A stretch of 64,000 nucleotides of DNA. Origin: Legionella saoudiensis. Its GTDB lineage: Bacteria > Pseudomonadota > Gammaproteobacteria > Legionellales > Legionellaceae. Below, piece after piece: positions 24,369 through 34,524 of the stretch (position 1 is the stretch's first letter; each line of letters begins with the position of its first letter). The translations under genes were made by a program, and so were the position numbers. Under the pieces are notes generated by a model, which was not told the origin of the DNA, searched no databases, and saw only the letters and a program-made list of their open reading frames with translations. The stretch spans positions 620,001 through 684,000 of the forward strand of contig NZ_LN901324.1 of assembly GCF_001465875.1 (NCBI RefSeq), read 5' to 3'.

Positions 24369-24929
24369 ATGAATCGCAATGTTTCTTATAGTGACGAAGA
24401 ACTCGTAAACTTAGCTCGACAAGGTAATAAGGAAGCATATAACCTGCTATTTACGCGTTATCATAATAAAGTACAGCAAATTATTTATTTTCACCTTAAT
24501 GATCAATCACATGTCAATGACATAGCCCAAGAAGTATTAATTAAGGTTTTTCGTTATTTACGTTACTTCAAAGAACAAAGCCAATTTTCCACTTGGCTTT
24601 ATCGTATAACGAAAAATACCATTAAAAATCATTACCGCTCAGCAAGCATTCGTACTGATTTGGAAACGGTATTTGAAGAAAATCAAACTCATTCCATGAC
24701 CCATCAATCACCAGAATATGCATTAATAATTATTGAATTTAGTGAGCAATTAGAGTTAGCTATATCCATGCTGTCCGAAGAGTTACGAGCATGTTATGGA
24801 ATGCATATTTTTGACGGTCAAACCTATGAGGATATTGCCAAAAAGATGGATTGTCCCATAGGAACGGTCCGTTCCCGCATATTTAGAGCCAGAAAATTAT
24901 TAATGGCATCAATTGAAAATTTTGTTTAA
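24369..24929 (+). CDS. rpoE: ECF-type RNA polymerase sigma factor, RpoE-like
   Basis: 186 residues with the two-domain ECF layout. Region 2 runs from about residue 25 to 95 (VNDIAQEVLIKVFRYL, FSTWLYRITKNTIKNHYR). Region 4 is C-terminal with the helix-turn-helix TYEDIAKKMDCPIGTVRSR. It directs RNA polymerase to envelope-stress or other special promoters. AAGAGGGTG lies before the ATG. In most gammaproteobacteria rpoE is followed by the anti-sigma gene rseA; here the next gene is an unrelated-looking membrane protein. Confidence 0.88.
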   Translation: MNRNVSYSDEELVNLARQGNKEAYNLLFTRYHNKVQQIIYFHLNDQSHVNDIAQEVLIKVFRYLRYFKEQSQFSTWLYRITKNTIKNHYRSASIRTDLETVFEENQTHSMTHQSPEYALIIIEFSEQLELAISMLSEELRACYGMHIFDGQTYEDIAKKMDCPIGTVRSRIFRARKLLMASIENFV

Positions 24930-24984
24930 TGGCGCGAATGATCTAAAATAAGCCAAGCCAAATTACGACATAGAGGGTATCATT

Positions 24985-25584
24985 ATGCCAGACATGTTTA
25001 AACAACGTTTAAATTATTGTGACACTCAAATTGATAAGCTCTTTCAAGGATTGATTTTAAATGAAGAAGCTACTATCCAGCTACAAGCAATTAAACGTCA
25101 TTACCATAGCATGTATTTTAATGCGGGTAAAAGTGGTGAGCGTGTTATTGAAATGTATGAGCTTTTTGTTACCACTCTTCAACAAGTCAGAAATAATAAA
25201 ATTACACTAAAAGAAGGTATAGACCGTATCGAGCAAAAGGCTGCAGCAAGAGAAAATGCAATTTTTTGGAATAATGGTTTTAATGGATTATCGCTAGCGT
25301 TTTTATTTCTTTTAGCAACAGCAACATATTTATCCCTCTATGTGATGATTGCTTCGTGTTTTCCCCTGCAACCGATTATTGGTTTTGCAGTTTTTGTTTT
25401 AGCGACAGAATTATTCGTTAAAAAGATGAATGAGGTGCTTAATGGATTTTTTGAGTTTGAAACTTATGCTCCGATTAAAGACGAATGCATACGGGAAGTA
25501 AGTGTTATGTCATTTTTTAAATCAGCTCCTGTAGAAACACCTTCATTGAATAGGGAGCTTAGTTTAGTTGAGAACTCTTTATAG
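24985..25584 (+). CDS. Membrane protein of unknown function, downstream of the ECF sigma gene
   Basis: 199 residues. The N-terminal ~100 residues are helical and charged. Two adjacent hydrophobic segments follow (about residues 100-145: FNGLSLAFLFLLATATYLSL and FPLQPIIGFAVFVLATELFV), then a polar C-terminus with glutamates near the end (RELSLVENSL). It starts 55 bases after the sigma gene on the same strand. It has no zinc anti-sigma motif (HxxxCxxC), so an RseA-like role is unsupported. Layout and acidic tail would also fit a secreted effector. Function not recognised. Confidence 0.55.
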   Translation: MPDMFKQRLNYCDTQIDKLFQGLILNEEATIQLQAIKRHYHSMYFNAGKSGERVIEMYELFVTTLQQVRNNKITLKEGIDRIEQKAAARENAIFWNNGFNGLSLAFLFLLATATYLSLYVMIASCFPLQPIIGFAVFVLATELFVKKMNEVLNGFFEFETYAPIKDECIREVSVMSFFKSAPVETPSLNRELSLVENSL

Positions 25585-25703
25585 CTTAAGTACGCTTTTT
25601 TGAAAACATTTTTCAATTCTGGCCCAGATATACTAAATAAATCATCTGCTATTAAAAAAACATATGTTAACATAGCTGCATTTACCTGAATCCTATAAGA
25701 GCT

Positions 25704-26714
25704 ATGCTGGAAAGTGATCGCTTAATCAGTACCCAAAGTGTTGCTTCGGAAGAGGCTATTGATCGCGCTATTAGACCGTTAAGTCTTCGTGAATACATTG
25801 GCCAAGAGGCAGTGAGTTCACAAATGCAAATTTTTATTGATGCGGCGAAGAAGCGCCGAGACGCACTTGATCATGTGCTAATTTTTGGCCCCCCAGGACT
25901 TGGTAAAACAACTCTGGCTAACATTATAGCTCACGAAATGGGCGTAAATCTTCGTCAAACCTCCGGCCCCGTTATTGAGCGGGCGGGGGATATCGCAGCA
26001 ATACTAACGAACCTACAGGAAAATGATGTATTGTTTATCGATGAAATTCATCGTTTAAGTCCAGTAATTGAAGAAATCCTTTATCCGGCAATGGAGGATT
26101 ACAAACTGGATATTATGATTGGTGAAGGGCCTGCCGCGCGTTCAATTAAACTGGAGTTACCTCCTTTTACCTTGGTTGGGGCAACCACCCGAGCAGGTTT
26201 ACTTACCTCACCATTACGCGATCGCTTTGGAATTGTTCAACGATTGGAATATTATTCTGTTGACTCTTTATCCCAGATTGTGGCACGTTCCGCTCAATTA
26301 TTAAATGTTAGAACCGAGTTTGAGGGGGCACGAGAAATTGCAATGCGCTCAAGAGGAACTCCTCGGATTGCTAATCGTTTACTACGACGAGTCCGTGATT
26401 ATGCGGAGGTGAAAGGTGGAGGGGTAATAAGTTTAGATATTGCTCAAAGAGCATTAGAAATGCTTGATGTCGACAAATATGGATTTGATCTAATGGACAG
26501 AAAACTTCTAATGTCCGTTATCGATCAATTTAATGGTGGCCCCGTTGGGGTGGATAGTATTGCTGCAGCTATTGGTGAAGAAAAAGGCACAATCGAGGAT
26601 GTTTTAGAGCCATTTTTAATACAACAAGGATTCCTTATGCGCACACCACGAGGTAGAATAGCAACGCCTCGGGCCTATCAGCATTTTGGTTTAAGTAGCA
26701 CTGTACAGGAATAA
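25704..26714 (+). CDS. ruvB: Holliday junction branch-migration helicase RuvB
   Basis: 336 residues, the standard length. Walker A is [11 protein letters not shown], Walker B is FIDEIHRL, sensor 1 is VGATTRAG and the arginine region SPLRDRFG. The C-terminal winged helix ends [17 protein letters not shown]. It drives branch migration with RuvA. ruvA and ruvC, usually just upstream, are not present in this window. ybgC follows 3 bases after the stop, as in other gammaproteobacteria where ruvB or ruvC leads into tol-pal. Confidence 0.97.
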   Translation: MLESDRLISTQSVASEEAIDRAIRPLSLREYIGQEAVSSQMQIFIDAAKKRRDALDHVLIFGPPGLGKTTLANIIAHEMGVNLRQTSGPVIERAGDIAAILTNLQENDVLFIDEIHRLSPVIEEILYPAMEDYKLDIMIGEGPAARSIKLELPPFTLVGATTRAGLLTSPLRDRFGIVQRLEYYSVDSLSQIVARSAQLLNVRTEFEGAREIAMRSRGTPRIANRLLRRVRDYAEVKGGGVISLDIAQRALEMLDVDKYGFDLMDRKLLMSVIDQFNGGPVGVDSIAAAIGEEKGTIEDVLEPFLIQQGFLMRTPRGRIATPRAYQHFGLSSTVQE

Positions 26715-26717
26715 TCC

Positions 26718-27101
26718 ATGAGTCAGGAAACCATTTATCAATATAATGTACGTGTGTATACCGAAGATGTAGATTATATGGGTATTGTGTATCATGCGAA
26801 TTATCTATGTTATTTTGAACGTGCTCGAACTGAGATGTTGCGCCACGAGAATTTAATCCTTAGTGAGTTAGCAAAGACAGATACCCTCTTTGCGATTACT
26901 GAGATTAATATCCGATATCTTGCGCCAGCACGATTAGATGATTTGCTAAACATTACAACTAAAGTAGGGAAATCAGGGGCTTGCAGTTTTGAGTTTGAAC
27001 AAGAAATGAAGAACCAGCATGATAAATTGCTGTGTAAAGCACAAATTAAAGTGGTCTGTGTTGATGGGAATTTAAAACCGAAACGATTTCCAGGTAAATA
27101 A
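26718..27101 (+). CDS. ybgC: Acyl-CoA thioesterase YbgC (Tol-Pal associated)
   Basis: 127 residues, hotdog fold. The catalytic segment is VYTEDVDYMGIVYHANYL, with the aspartate of the YbgC/4-hydroxybenzoyl-CoA thioesterase family. It hydrolyses short-chain or malonyl-type acyl-CoA thioesters in the cytoplasm; the link to the Tol machinery is by gene linkage. Three bases after ruvB and 53 bases before tolQ. Confidence 0.92.
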   Translation: MSQETIYQYNVRVYTEDVDYMGIVYHANYLCYFERARTEMLRHENLILSELAKTDTLFAITEINIRYLAPARLDDLLNITTKVGKSGACSFEFEQEMKNQHDKLLCKAQIKVVCVDGNLKPKRFPGK

Positions 27102-27154
27102 CAGGTAATAAAGAACTAATTAAAATAAGATCTTGGTAGCGGAGACAAAAAAAG

Positions 27155-27829
27155 ATGGGTAGTCAGGCAAATGTATTAATGTATTTTATGCAAGCAGGCT
27201 TAGTAGTTAAATCAGTGATGATGTTGCTCGCCATTGCGTCCATTACTTCTTGGACATTGATTTTTCAAAGAGCCTGGTTTTTTAATCGTAAAAAACAAAT
27301 GACTGAAGCATTTAGTCGTAGATTTTGGGATAGTGGCGATTTAAGCCGACTTTATGCAGATATTGATAGCAATGCTGATGAGCGCCATGGGATGGCTGCA
27401 ATTTTTCATGCCGGTTTTAAAGAATTTGTGCGTGCTAGAAAACAGGGGCAGGTGGTTCTAGAACCTATTCAGCGTGTAATGCAAATTAGCCATGCCAAAG
27501 AAGCTGAAAAATTAGAGCAACATTTACCTTTCTTTGCTTCGGTTGGTTCAATTGCACCCTACGTGGGGTTATTCGGTACAGTTTGGGGGATTATGACCTC
27601 TTTCCAAGCTTTGGGACATGCACAACAGGCAACGATTGCAATGGTTGCTCCGGGTATTTCTGAAGCCTTGGTTGCAACCGCGTTAGGATTATTCACGGCA
27701 ATACCTGCAGTTATTGCATACAACCGATATTCAACTCGAGCAAATGGCTTATTAGATCGATTTGAATTATTTCAGGAAGAATTGATATCACTTATAGAAC
27801 AACAAAACAGTAATACTGTAAGAGGATAA
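27155..27829 (+). CDS. tolQ: Tol-Pal system inner-membrane protein TolQ
   Basis: 224 residues with three membrane helices: one near residue 25 and a pair around 130-190 that includes GSIAPYVGLFGTVWGIMTSF and PGISEALVATALGLFTAIPA. These are the conserved proton-channel helices of the TolQ/ExbB/MotA family. With TolR it turns proton flow into motion of TolA for outer-membrane constriction at division. Nine bases before tolR. Confidence 0.96.
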   Translation: MGSQANVLMYFMQAGLVVKSVMMLLAIASITSWTLIFQRAWFFNRKKQMTEAFSRRFWDSGDLSRLYADIDSNADERHGMAAIFHAGFKEFVRARKQGQVVLEPIQRVMQISHAKEAEKLEQHLPFFASVGSIAPYVGLFGTVWGIMTSFQALGHAQQATIAMVAPGISEALVATALGLFTAIPAVIAYNRYSTRANGLLDRFELFQEELISLIEQQNSNTVRG

Positions 27830-27837
27830 AGTTCAAA

Positions 27838-28299
27838 ATGATCAAAGCGAAGACCAAACGTGAACGTCCCATATCTGAGATTAACGTGGTGCCTTATATT
27901 GATGTAATGTTAGTTCTACTGGTTATTTTTATGATTACAGCTCCAATGCTAAGTCAAGGTGTGACTGTGGATCTACCCAAAGCAGCCAGCCAGACTTTGG
28001 CGCCCACAGATAGAGAGCCAATTATTGTTTCAGTAAATCAAGAAGGTACTTATTTTCTTAATATTAGCAGTACACCTGCGGATCCTATTGATCCACAGGC
28101 TTTAACGGTCCGTGTCGCTGCCGAGTTAGAATTAGCAAAGCAGTCAAACCAGAAACTGAATGTATTAGTTAAGGGAGATCAAGGCGTTGCTTACGGTAAA
28201 GTAGTGCAGGCTATGGCGTTATTAAAACAAGCTGGTGCGGAACAAGTAGGGTTACTGACTGACGACACAACATCGAATCAATCAGAGGAGCAAGCATAA
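27838..28299 (+). CDS. tolR: Tol-Pal system protein TolR
   Basis: 153 residues. A single N-terminal membrane helix carries the essential aspartate (VVPYIDVMLVLLVIFMITAP), followed by a periplasmic domain of ExbD/TolR type. It is the stator partner of TolQ. Its stop codon shares a base with the start of tolA (TAATG). Confidence 0.96.
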   Translation: MIKAKTKRERPISEINVVPYIDVMLVLLVIFMITAPMLSQGVTVDLPKAASQTLAPTDREPIIVSVNQEGTYFLNISSTPADPIDPQALTVRVAAELELAKQSNQKLNVLVKGDQGVAYGKVVQAMALLKQAGAEQVGLLTDDTTSNQSEEQA

Positions 28300-29324
28300 T
28301 GAACACTAGTTATCGGAATGCTTTTTTTATAGCTATTGGCTTGCATCTTTTTCTAATTGTAATGCTCTTGTCTGATAATTCCAGCCAGCGTCCAGTATTA
28401 ACTGCCGAGGCGAAAAACGAGCCAGGAATTGATCAGCCTATTGCGGCAACCCCACCGCCGCAACAGGAAGTGGTTAAAGCGGTAAGCGTTGATAACAAGC
28501 AAGTAATGGAGACGGTTAATCGTTTAAAGCAAGAGCGCGAACAACAAAAACGAGCGGAACAGAATCGCCAACGTGAACTGAATCGACAAGCAGAAGCTGC
28601 TAAGCAGCAACGTATTAAAGAGCAGCAACAGCTAGCACGCTTGAAAGAAGAAGCAAATAGAATCGCAATTGCTCGGAAAAAACAGGCAGAAGAAGAGAAA
28701 AAGCGACTTAAACAGCTTGCTGAACAAAAAGCGTTGGAAGCAAAGCGCATTGAGGAATTAAAAAAGCAAAAAGAAGAGCTGGTAAAGCAACAGCAACTTG
28801 AGGCTAAGAAACTCGATGAGCTTAATAAAAAAAAGTTGGCCGAAAAAGCGAAGGCAGAAAAGCAAAAGGCTGAACAGGCTAAAGCACAAGCCGACGCTCA
28901 GGCGGCCAAAGAATTAGCTGATAAAGAGCGTATTGCAAAAGAAAAGGCTGAGCTTGCGAAAGCGGAAGCCGAGCGCAAAAGACAAGCCCAGGCTGCTGCA
29001 GCACAAAATGCAGAGCGTGAAGCACGCATTGCAGGGGAGGTCAATAAGTATAAAGCGCTGATTGTTAATGCAATCGGTAGAAATTGGATTCTTCCTGAAA
29101 ATGTAGATAGCACTTTATCCAGTCAATTTAGAATACGTTTAGCTCCTGATGGTGCGGTATTGGAAGTTACGTTAACCCGCAGCAGCGGTGATCCACTTCT
29201 TGATCGCTCAGCGCAAACAGCCATTCGTAAAGCGTCACCACTTCCTGTTCCTACAGATGCTGCGACATTTAATATGTTTCGCGATATTAGTTTAACCGTT
29301 CGTCCAGAACAAGTTAGGGGGTAA
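28299..29324 (+). CDS. tolA: Tol-Pal system protein TolA
   Basis: 341 residues: an N-terminal membrane anchor (residues ~8-25), a very long Lys/Glu/Ala/Gln-rich helix spanning the periplasm (about 65-245), and a compact C-terminal domain with [11 protein letters not shown] and [20 protein letters not shown]. That domain contacts TolB and Pal. The low-complexity helix explains the long antisense frames in this stretch. Translationally coupled to tolR; tolB starts 5 bases after. Confidence 0.95.
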   Translation: MNTSYRNAFFIAIGLHLFLIVMLLSDNSSQRPVLTAEAKNEPGIDQPIAATPPPQQEVVKAVSVDNKQVMETVNRLKQEREQQKRAEQNRQRELNRQAEAAKQQRIKEQQQLARLKEEANRIAIARKKQAEEEKKRLKQLAEQKALEAKRIEELKKQKEELVKQQQLEAKKLDELNKKKLAEKAKAEKQKAEQAKAQADAQAAKELADKERIAKEKAELAKAEAERKRQAQAAAAQNAEREARIAGEVNKYKALIVNAIGRNWILPENVDSTLSSQFRIRLAPDGAVLEVTLTRSSGDPLLDRSAQTAIRKASPLPVPTDAATFNMFRDISLTVRPEQVRG

Positions 29325-29329
29325 AACTC

Positions 29330-30589
29330 GTGATTAATCGAATTACTACATTATTTCTTTTGTTGTTTACACAACAGCTCTTTGCTCTTGATTTAGAGTT
29401 AACTCAAGGGATCAACTCGGCTTTACCTATAGCTATTAACTCTTTTGGCTCTGATCGTGGCGCCCAGGAAATAGCCCAGCTTGTTGAACATGATTTAACT
29501 TTTTCGGGGCAGTTTAAAATTGTTTCAGGTCCTCAAGGTCCAAATGCTCAATCATCAATCGCTACATTAAAGCAGTTGGGTGCTGATAGCGTAGTGACTG
29601 GACGTGTTGTGGCGGTAGGCGGTCAATATGAGGTGAGTTTTACCTTGTCTGATGCTGTAGCCAATGGTGCAACTTTATTAACAAAAACCTATAAAGTAGG
29701 TGCGAATCAGCTAAGACCTTTAGCGCATCACATTAGCGATGAAGTTTATCAAAAGCTGACTGGGGAGCGTGGTATATTCTCAACGCGTATTGCTTATATT
29801 TCGGTACAAAGATCTACTCGTGGTTCGCGTTACTCACTAGAAGTTGCTGATGCAGATGGGTATAACCCACAAAGCTTACTGGTTTCTTCGGAGCCAATTA
29901 TGTCTCCTTCCTGGGCACCTGATGGACGAAGCATTTCTTATGTATCTTTTGAGAAAAAACGAGCGCAAATTTTTACGGTATCTGTAGAAACAGGACAACG
30001 CAGATTAATTACGAGCTTCCCTGGTATTAATGGTGCTCCAGCTTGGTCACCCGATGGTAGGCAATTAGCTGTAGTTTTATCAAAAAGTGGTACGCCCAAA
30101 ATATACAGTGTTGATGTAGGTAGTGGGGTAATGAAACAATTAACCTTTGGTGATGCAATTGACACAGAACCCCGCTATGCCCCTGATGGTAAGAGTCTGC
30201 TCTTTACTTCCGGACGCGGCGGTTCCCCTCAAATCTATCGTTTATCTTTAGCCGATGGCCAAGTAAGCCGCGTTACTTTTGATGGTAATTATAATGCGCG
30301 CGCATCATATACACCTGATATGAAAAATATCATTATGTTGCATCGTGATGATCGGCAATTTAATATCGGTTTACAAAGTGCCAGCGGTGGTCCTGTGGTG
30401 AGTTTAACCTTTTCTGGACGCGACGAGTCTCCATCTGTTGCTCCTAACGGACGATTAGTATTGTATGCAACTCATAATCAGGATCAGGGCGTTTTAGGTA
30501 TTGTTTCTTTGGATGGTCGTATCCGGATGAAGTTACCTGCGCGTGAAGGTGATGTACAAGAGCCAGCATGGTCTCCTTATTTAGGCTAA
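29330..30589 (+). CDS. tolB: Tol-Pal system beta-propeller protein TolB
   Basis: 419 residues, GTG start. A signal peptide ([19 protein letters not shown]) is followed by an N-terminal alpha/beta domain and a six-bladed propeller built from repeats of the [32 protein letters not shown] and [15 protein letters not shown] type. Periplasmic; it links TolA and Pal. Pal and CpoB, which usually follow, are absent: the next gene is a nuclease. Confidence 0.96.
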   Translation: MINRITTLFLLLFTQQLFALDLELTQGINSALPIAINSFGSDRGAQEIAQLVEHDLTFSGQFKIVSGPQGPNAQSSIATLKQLGADSVVTGRVVAVGGQYEVSFTLSDAVANGATLLTKTYKVGANQLRPLAHHISDEVYQKLTGERGIFSTRIAYISVQRSTRGSRYSLEVADADGYNPQSLLVSSEPIMSPSWAPDGRSISYVSFEKKRAQIFTVSVETGQRRLITSFPGINGAPAWSPDGRQLAVVLSKSGTPKIYSVDVGSGVMKQLTFGDAIDTEPRYAPDGKSLLFTSGRGGSPQIYRLSLADGQVSRVTFDGNYNARASYTPDMKNIIMLHRDDRQFNIGLQSASGGPVVSLTFSGRDESPSVAPNGRLVLYATHNQDQGVLGIVSLDGRIRMKLPAREGDVQEPAWSPYLG

Positions 30590-30602
30590 GGTTCTTAGTT
30601 AT

Positions 30603-31424
30603 ATGAAACGGATTTCTTATTTATTAATTCTTGGCTTGATGGCATTAAATTCTTATGGATGGAATATGCAAGGTCATCAAGTTGTGGCGCAAGTTGCGTA
30701 TGATAATTTGACGCCACAAGCAAAGGAAATGTGTCGCAGGATCTTGAATTCACGCTCAAAAAAATCCTCTAATGCGAACTTTATTGCTGCTGCAATCTGG
30801 TTAGACCAGATTCGTTTCAAAAATGTGCACTGGTATGATACCTTTCATTATATTAATACCCCATTTGCTGAAGATGATACGACGCTTCCTTCGGTGGAAA
30901 GGAGCAATGCCATCTGGGGCATAAAGAATGCGATTGCTGCGTTATCAGCCAAAAAGTCCAGCGCTGCTGATAAACGTTTGTCCTTACTGATTTTAATCCA
31001 CTTAGTTGGGGATATTCATCAGCCACTACATACCGCAACCAAAGTTAGCCATCGCTTGCCTAAAGGAGACTTAGGCGGCAATTTATTTCCTTTAGGTAAC
31101 AATCGCGTTGGTTCTAATTTGCATCAATATTGGGATAATGGGGCCGGTTTTTTTATTGGACGCCGTAAGATAGGTCAAATAAAGTTTAAGGCACGATTAC
31201 TAGAGCAGCGTTGGCCTTGTAATCAAATTTCTACCCTTAACAATCCAGGACAGTGGGCTAAAGCTTCTCATGAATTAGCTACAAGTCAGGCTTATCATAT
31301 TTATCCCAAAGAAATACCGAGCAAACAGTACCAGCAAAGAGCGCAAAGCCTCATTCAAAAGCAGACAGCCACCGCAGGATGCCGCCTTGCTTCAGTGCTT
31401 AATGAGTTAGCAAAAAAGCCTTAA
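30603..31424 (+). CDS. Exported S1/P1-type zinc nuclease
   Basis: 273 residues. The signal peptide is cleaved so that the mature protein starts near Trp20 (WNMQGHQVVAQVA), the Trp whose amino group binds zinc in P1 nuclease. Further trinuclear-zinc ligands are visible: AAIWLDQIR, WYDTFHYINTP, LIHLVGDIHQPLH, GDLGGN and NLHQYWD. It hydrolyses single-stranded DNA/RNA and 3'-nucleotides outside the cytoplasm. Nucleases of this family in intracellular bacteria may release phosphate or nucleosides, or act on host nucleic acid; the target is unknown. It lies 13 bases after tolB and is probably cotranscribed. Confidence 0.88.
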   Translation: MKRISYLLILGLMALNSYGWNMQGHQVVAQVAYDNLTPQAKEMCRRILNSRSKKSSNANFIAAAIWLDQIRFKNVHWYDTFHYINTPFAEDDTTLPSVERSNAIWGIKNAIAALSAKKSSAADKRLSLLILIHLVGDIHQPLHTATKVSHRLPKGDLGGNLFPLGNNRVGSNLHQYWDNGAGFFIGRRKIGQIKFKARLLEQRWPCNQISTLNNPGQWAKASHELATSQAYHIYPKEIPSKQYQQRAQSLIQKQTATAGCRLASVLNELAKKP

Positions 31425-31569
31425 TCAGTTTAATAACGGCATTAAAGAGAAAGGGGAGATAGCCAAACCCTTAATCGGGACAATGATATACTCGAAAAGC
31501 AAAAACCTGTACTAAATTTGCATTTTGTGTTAATCTGCTCGACAGGTAATTTTGCATCAGGCCTTCTAC

Positions 31570-32898
31570 ATGAAAAAATACGTTGATCAACTAGCTCACA
31601 ACACGCTACAAAAGCTCAATCAGCAATTATTAGAATCTTCAAATGCAGCTTCTTTAACAGATAAAGAAATAATTCAAGTAATAACTGACGTGATTAATGG
31701 TGAGTATAAATCATGTAAAAAATCACTAAGGCTCGATTTTTATAAAAAATTATCTTTATTACTCCATTCTGATAGGTTCGCCCGGGATTCTAAATATAAT
31801 GCTCTTGCAACTTATTTGCAAAATAAGGAGTTAATTGATGAGCCACAGAAAATTTTGATTGAAGTTCACAAAAATCAATCTGAAAAACCAATTCTAAACT
31901 TTTTCAAGGAAGTGTTTAGAAAACCAAGTAAGTTTACGCATGTACTCTTATATCGCATATTAGATAACCCTTTAATTACTAATCTACAACGTTATCCTGG
32001 GCCGTTTGGTAGCATTATCACATTCTTATCAGTACTGGCTCAAATTGGTATAGCAGTGGCTCTATTATTAGGCGTGCTAGGTGCTGGTATCGTAACGGGG
32101 CTTATAAGGGCCTCAAATTCCTTTATCGATTTTGTATCAAATAAAATTACAGACAATAAGTATCAGCAAATGCAAGAGCAGTATAAAACGGCCAATTTTT
32201 CAGAATACAAGAAGCAGTTTTTGGCAGAATCGAAAGAAAAAATATGTGGTGAACTGTATGCTTCTAACTACGAATTATACGACACGCTAAGTAGAATGGA
32301 TGATTCAGAATTTTGGAGCTATCTCATAAACATTGAACCCATTCATGAGGACGCACCTAAGACCGTAGCTGAAGAAATAATACATAAGAAAATATTAACC
32401 AGCTCAGTATTTACATTAGATAAAATAAAATCTATTTTTTTCGCCACTCATGCAACAATTATTGATGCAGATAAGGGGATGTTGCAACGGGTCATACCAT
32501 TAATCATGTTTCCATTTTTGTCAGCGAGTGTAGTCTTAGCAGACACCATTTCATTTGCCCAGAGTTGGTTTTTCGCCGCGGTAAATACTACAAACCTGGT
32601 ATCATATTATTTAACTTTGATGGCATTTAATATGCCTCTTATGGGCTACGACGCCTCAGTGTCGGTATTAGAGTATTTCTTGGAGAAAGATATTGTTGGC
32701 CATGAGGTAAATACAACTAAGATTAATAAAACCCCATTATATTTATTATTTGACAAACCTGTAAATAACGCGGATTGCTCAAATTCTGTTGAGCCTGTCC
32801 ATATGAGTTCACCTCTTAGCTCTTTAGTAGAAAATCAAGAGCATAATGTTGATAATCTTGGCCTTGAGAATCAAGCTTCTGGAACTGTGTTACGTTAA
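31570..32898 (+). CDS. Membrane protein, tandem paralogue A; candidate effector
   Basis: 442 residues from the ATG (MKKYVDQLAHNT) chosen to match the start of the neighbouring paralogue; an upstream in-frame start would add six residues. The N-terminal helical part (~1-120) ends at a shared block (LDNPLITNLQRYPGPF). A long hydrophobic segment (~150-185) follows, then a polar middle (FSEYKKQFLAESKEK), a second hydrophobic pair (~310-370) and a polar tail. It aligns end to end with the next gene. No enzyme motif. The layout is that of Legionella integral-membrane effectors, but secretion is inference. Not recognised as a named gene. Confidence 0.65.
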   Translation: MKKYVDQLAHNTLQKLNQQLLESSNAASLTDKEIIQVITDVINGEYKSCKKSLRLDFYKKLSLLLHSDRFARDSKYNALATYLQNKELIDEPQKILIEVHKNQSEKPILNFFKEVFRKPSKFTHVLLYRILDNPLITNLQRYPGPFGSIITFLSVLAQIGIAVALLLGVLGAGIVTGLIRASNSFIDFVSNKITDNKYQQMQEQYKTANFSEYKKQFLAESKEKICGELYASNYELYDTLSRMDDSEFWSYLINIEPIHEDAPKTVAEEIIHKKILTSSVFTLDKIKSIFFATHATIIDADKGMLQRVIPLIMFPFLSASVVLADTISFAQSWFFAAVNTTNLVSYYLTLMAFNMPLMGYDASVSVLEYFLEKDIVGHEVNTTKINKTPLYLLFDKPVNNADCSNSVEPVHMSSPLSSLVENQEHNVDNLGLENQASGTVLR

Positions 32899-32998
32899 CC
32901 GATTATAAGAAATAATAATTCTTCTTATGTAGAATGTTTGTTCGTGATTTTATTTTATGCTACTATTTGACCACTTTGTGATAAATGGTTTGTATTTG

Positions 32999-34420
32999 AT
33001 GATAAATAAATCACTCGATCTGTTAGCCGTTCGTACAATAGAATCAATTGAGAATGATGTTTTAGCCTTGCAAGAACAAGGAATAGTTCTAAGCCCCAAA
33101 AGCGTATTAGATATTATTATTAGCCATATCAGCAGAGCTTATGCTGAGGTATCGAAAGAAGATAAAAATACATTCTATCATGAGTTATCATTTCGCTTTC
33201 AGTCAGATAAATTTAAAGGTTCTTACCCTGAGTTATATAGGTCTTTGAGTTTGCTAAAGTTAGCAGATAAGCCACGAGAGGTATTAAATAGCATTCATAA
33301 AAAGTATCACGATCGTAAACAGTTATTTAATAATCTAGTTAAAAGCAAGGCTTTAAGGACCTTGTTAGAATATACTTTAGAAAACCCGCTAACTTCGCAA
33401 TTAACACGTTATACCCAGCCGTTTAATTTTTTATCAAAAGCAATGTATTTAAGCGTGCTCATTCCATTAATTATCACTATCTTTTTGGGATTTGTTGCAT
33501 TAAGAACTATTGACTTGGCATTAGCGGTGGTGGATTTTTTTGTAAATATCTTAACTCCAGTTTTTGTAGGGAAGCACGATGCGCAGGAGCTCAATCGTTA
33601 TCGTTCCTCACACTTTGCACAATATAGAAAGGAATACTTAGCTAATTTACGTGATGATTATATTGCCAAGACAATATGGAGTGAAGAAAAATTAGGTCAC
33701 CAAGAATTACAAAATTTAAGTGATGAGCAGTTTTTTGAGTTTGTTTTAAAAAAGGAGCTTGAGGAGAAGGGCCTTTATAATGAAGCGCCAGTACGAAGAG
33801 AAAATGAAACAGATACGCAGTATCAAGAACTTCTTAATGGCTGGGCTCAAGATAAAAAGCGCTACGAGGAAGAAATATTAGCGCACCACCATAAAAAAAT
33901 TAATGACAGTATTTATATCAATGGTTTGGACCGCGTGAAACGTTTATTTATGACTTTTTATAAGGCTATTAGCGAGCCGATTACTGTTTTTTCCCTATTC
34001 GTAGTGCGCCCTATACAATTGGCTTCGGCTGCATTTATTTTACCTGTTGCGGCTTTAACTGAGCTGGTTCGCTATGCTAGCTTTGCTGCTGCATTAGTAG
34101 GGATGACAGTCATGGGAGTCGCGAGTTTTCTTACTTTATCCTTGTTGAGCGGTCCATTATATGCCTATGACTTTGCTCGATACACAATACATAGATTACA
34201 ACACAGCTTTGGGAAAGAGCAAAAAATGGAGACTGGTGCTGGGCTTGAATTAACGCCTAATCCAATGCAGGAGTTGTTGAAAAACAAACCGGTACAAGAT
34301 AACTCGCGAACGGGCACTGAGCCTCCTCCTCACCATGACTCTCCAATTGAAGGCACATCAATGGAGCAAGAACACATAGTACAAAGTGAGCCTGGTGTAT
34401 CTGGTGAGTTGGTTCTATAA
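32999..34420 (+). CDS. Membrane protein, tandem paralogue B; candidate effector
   Basis: 473 residues from the ATG of MINKSLDLLAVRT, which lines up with the start of paralogue A; the ribosome site is weak. Shared blocks with A: FYHELSFRFQSDKF (A: FYKKLSLLLHSDRF), LENPLTSQLTRYTQPF, and FAQYRKEYLANLRDD (A: FSEYKKQFLAESKEK). Two hydrophobic regions (~150-195 and ~325-390) flank a charged middle with an acidic insert absent from A. The C-terminus is long, Pro/Glu-rich and disordered (TSMEQEHIVQSEPGVSG), like many Dot/Icm signals. Lies 100 bases after A. Function unknown. Confidence 0.65.
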   Translation: MINKSLDLLAVRTIESIENDVLALQEQGIVLSPKSVLDIIISHISRAYAEVSKEDKNTFYHELSFRFQSDKFKGSYPELYRSLSLLKLADKPREVLNSIHKKYHDRKQLFNNLVKSKALRTLLEYTLENPLTSQLTRYTQPFNFLSKAMYLSVLIPLIITIFLGFVALRTIDLALAVVDFFVNILTPVFVGKHDAQELNRYRSSHFAQYRKEYLANLRDDYIAKTIWSEEKLGHQELQNLSDEQFFEFVLKKELEEKGLYNEAPVRRENETDTQYQELLNGWAQDKKRYEEEILAHHHKKINDSIYINGLDRVKRLFMTFYKAISEPITVFSLFVVRPIQLASAAFILPVAALTELVRYASFAAALVGMTVMGVASFLTLSLLSGPLYAYDFARYTIHRLQHSFGKEQKMETGAGLELTPNPMQELLKNKPVQDNSRTGTEPPPHHDSPIEGTSMEQEHIVQSEPGVSGELVL

Positions 34421-34524
34421 AGTTGTTAACTGCTACAGTATGCCAAATTAAATTACATGTGCTATATTTTATTGGCAATTATACAAAAAAATAATAGATG
34501 TCTTTCATTAAAAGGAATTAAATT

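Noticed and set aside
24985..25584. Anti-sigma factor partner of the ECF sigma gene
   Set aside because: No zinc anti-sigma motif and no RseA-like N-terminal domain could be seen; kept as unknown.
28433..28750. 105-codon minus-strand frame rich in Ser/Cys/Phe
   Set aside because: Antisense of the Lys/Glu/Ala-rich coiled coil of tolA, which suppresses stops on the opposite strand.
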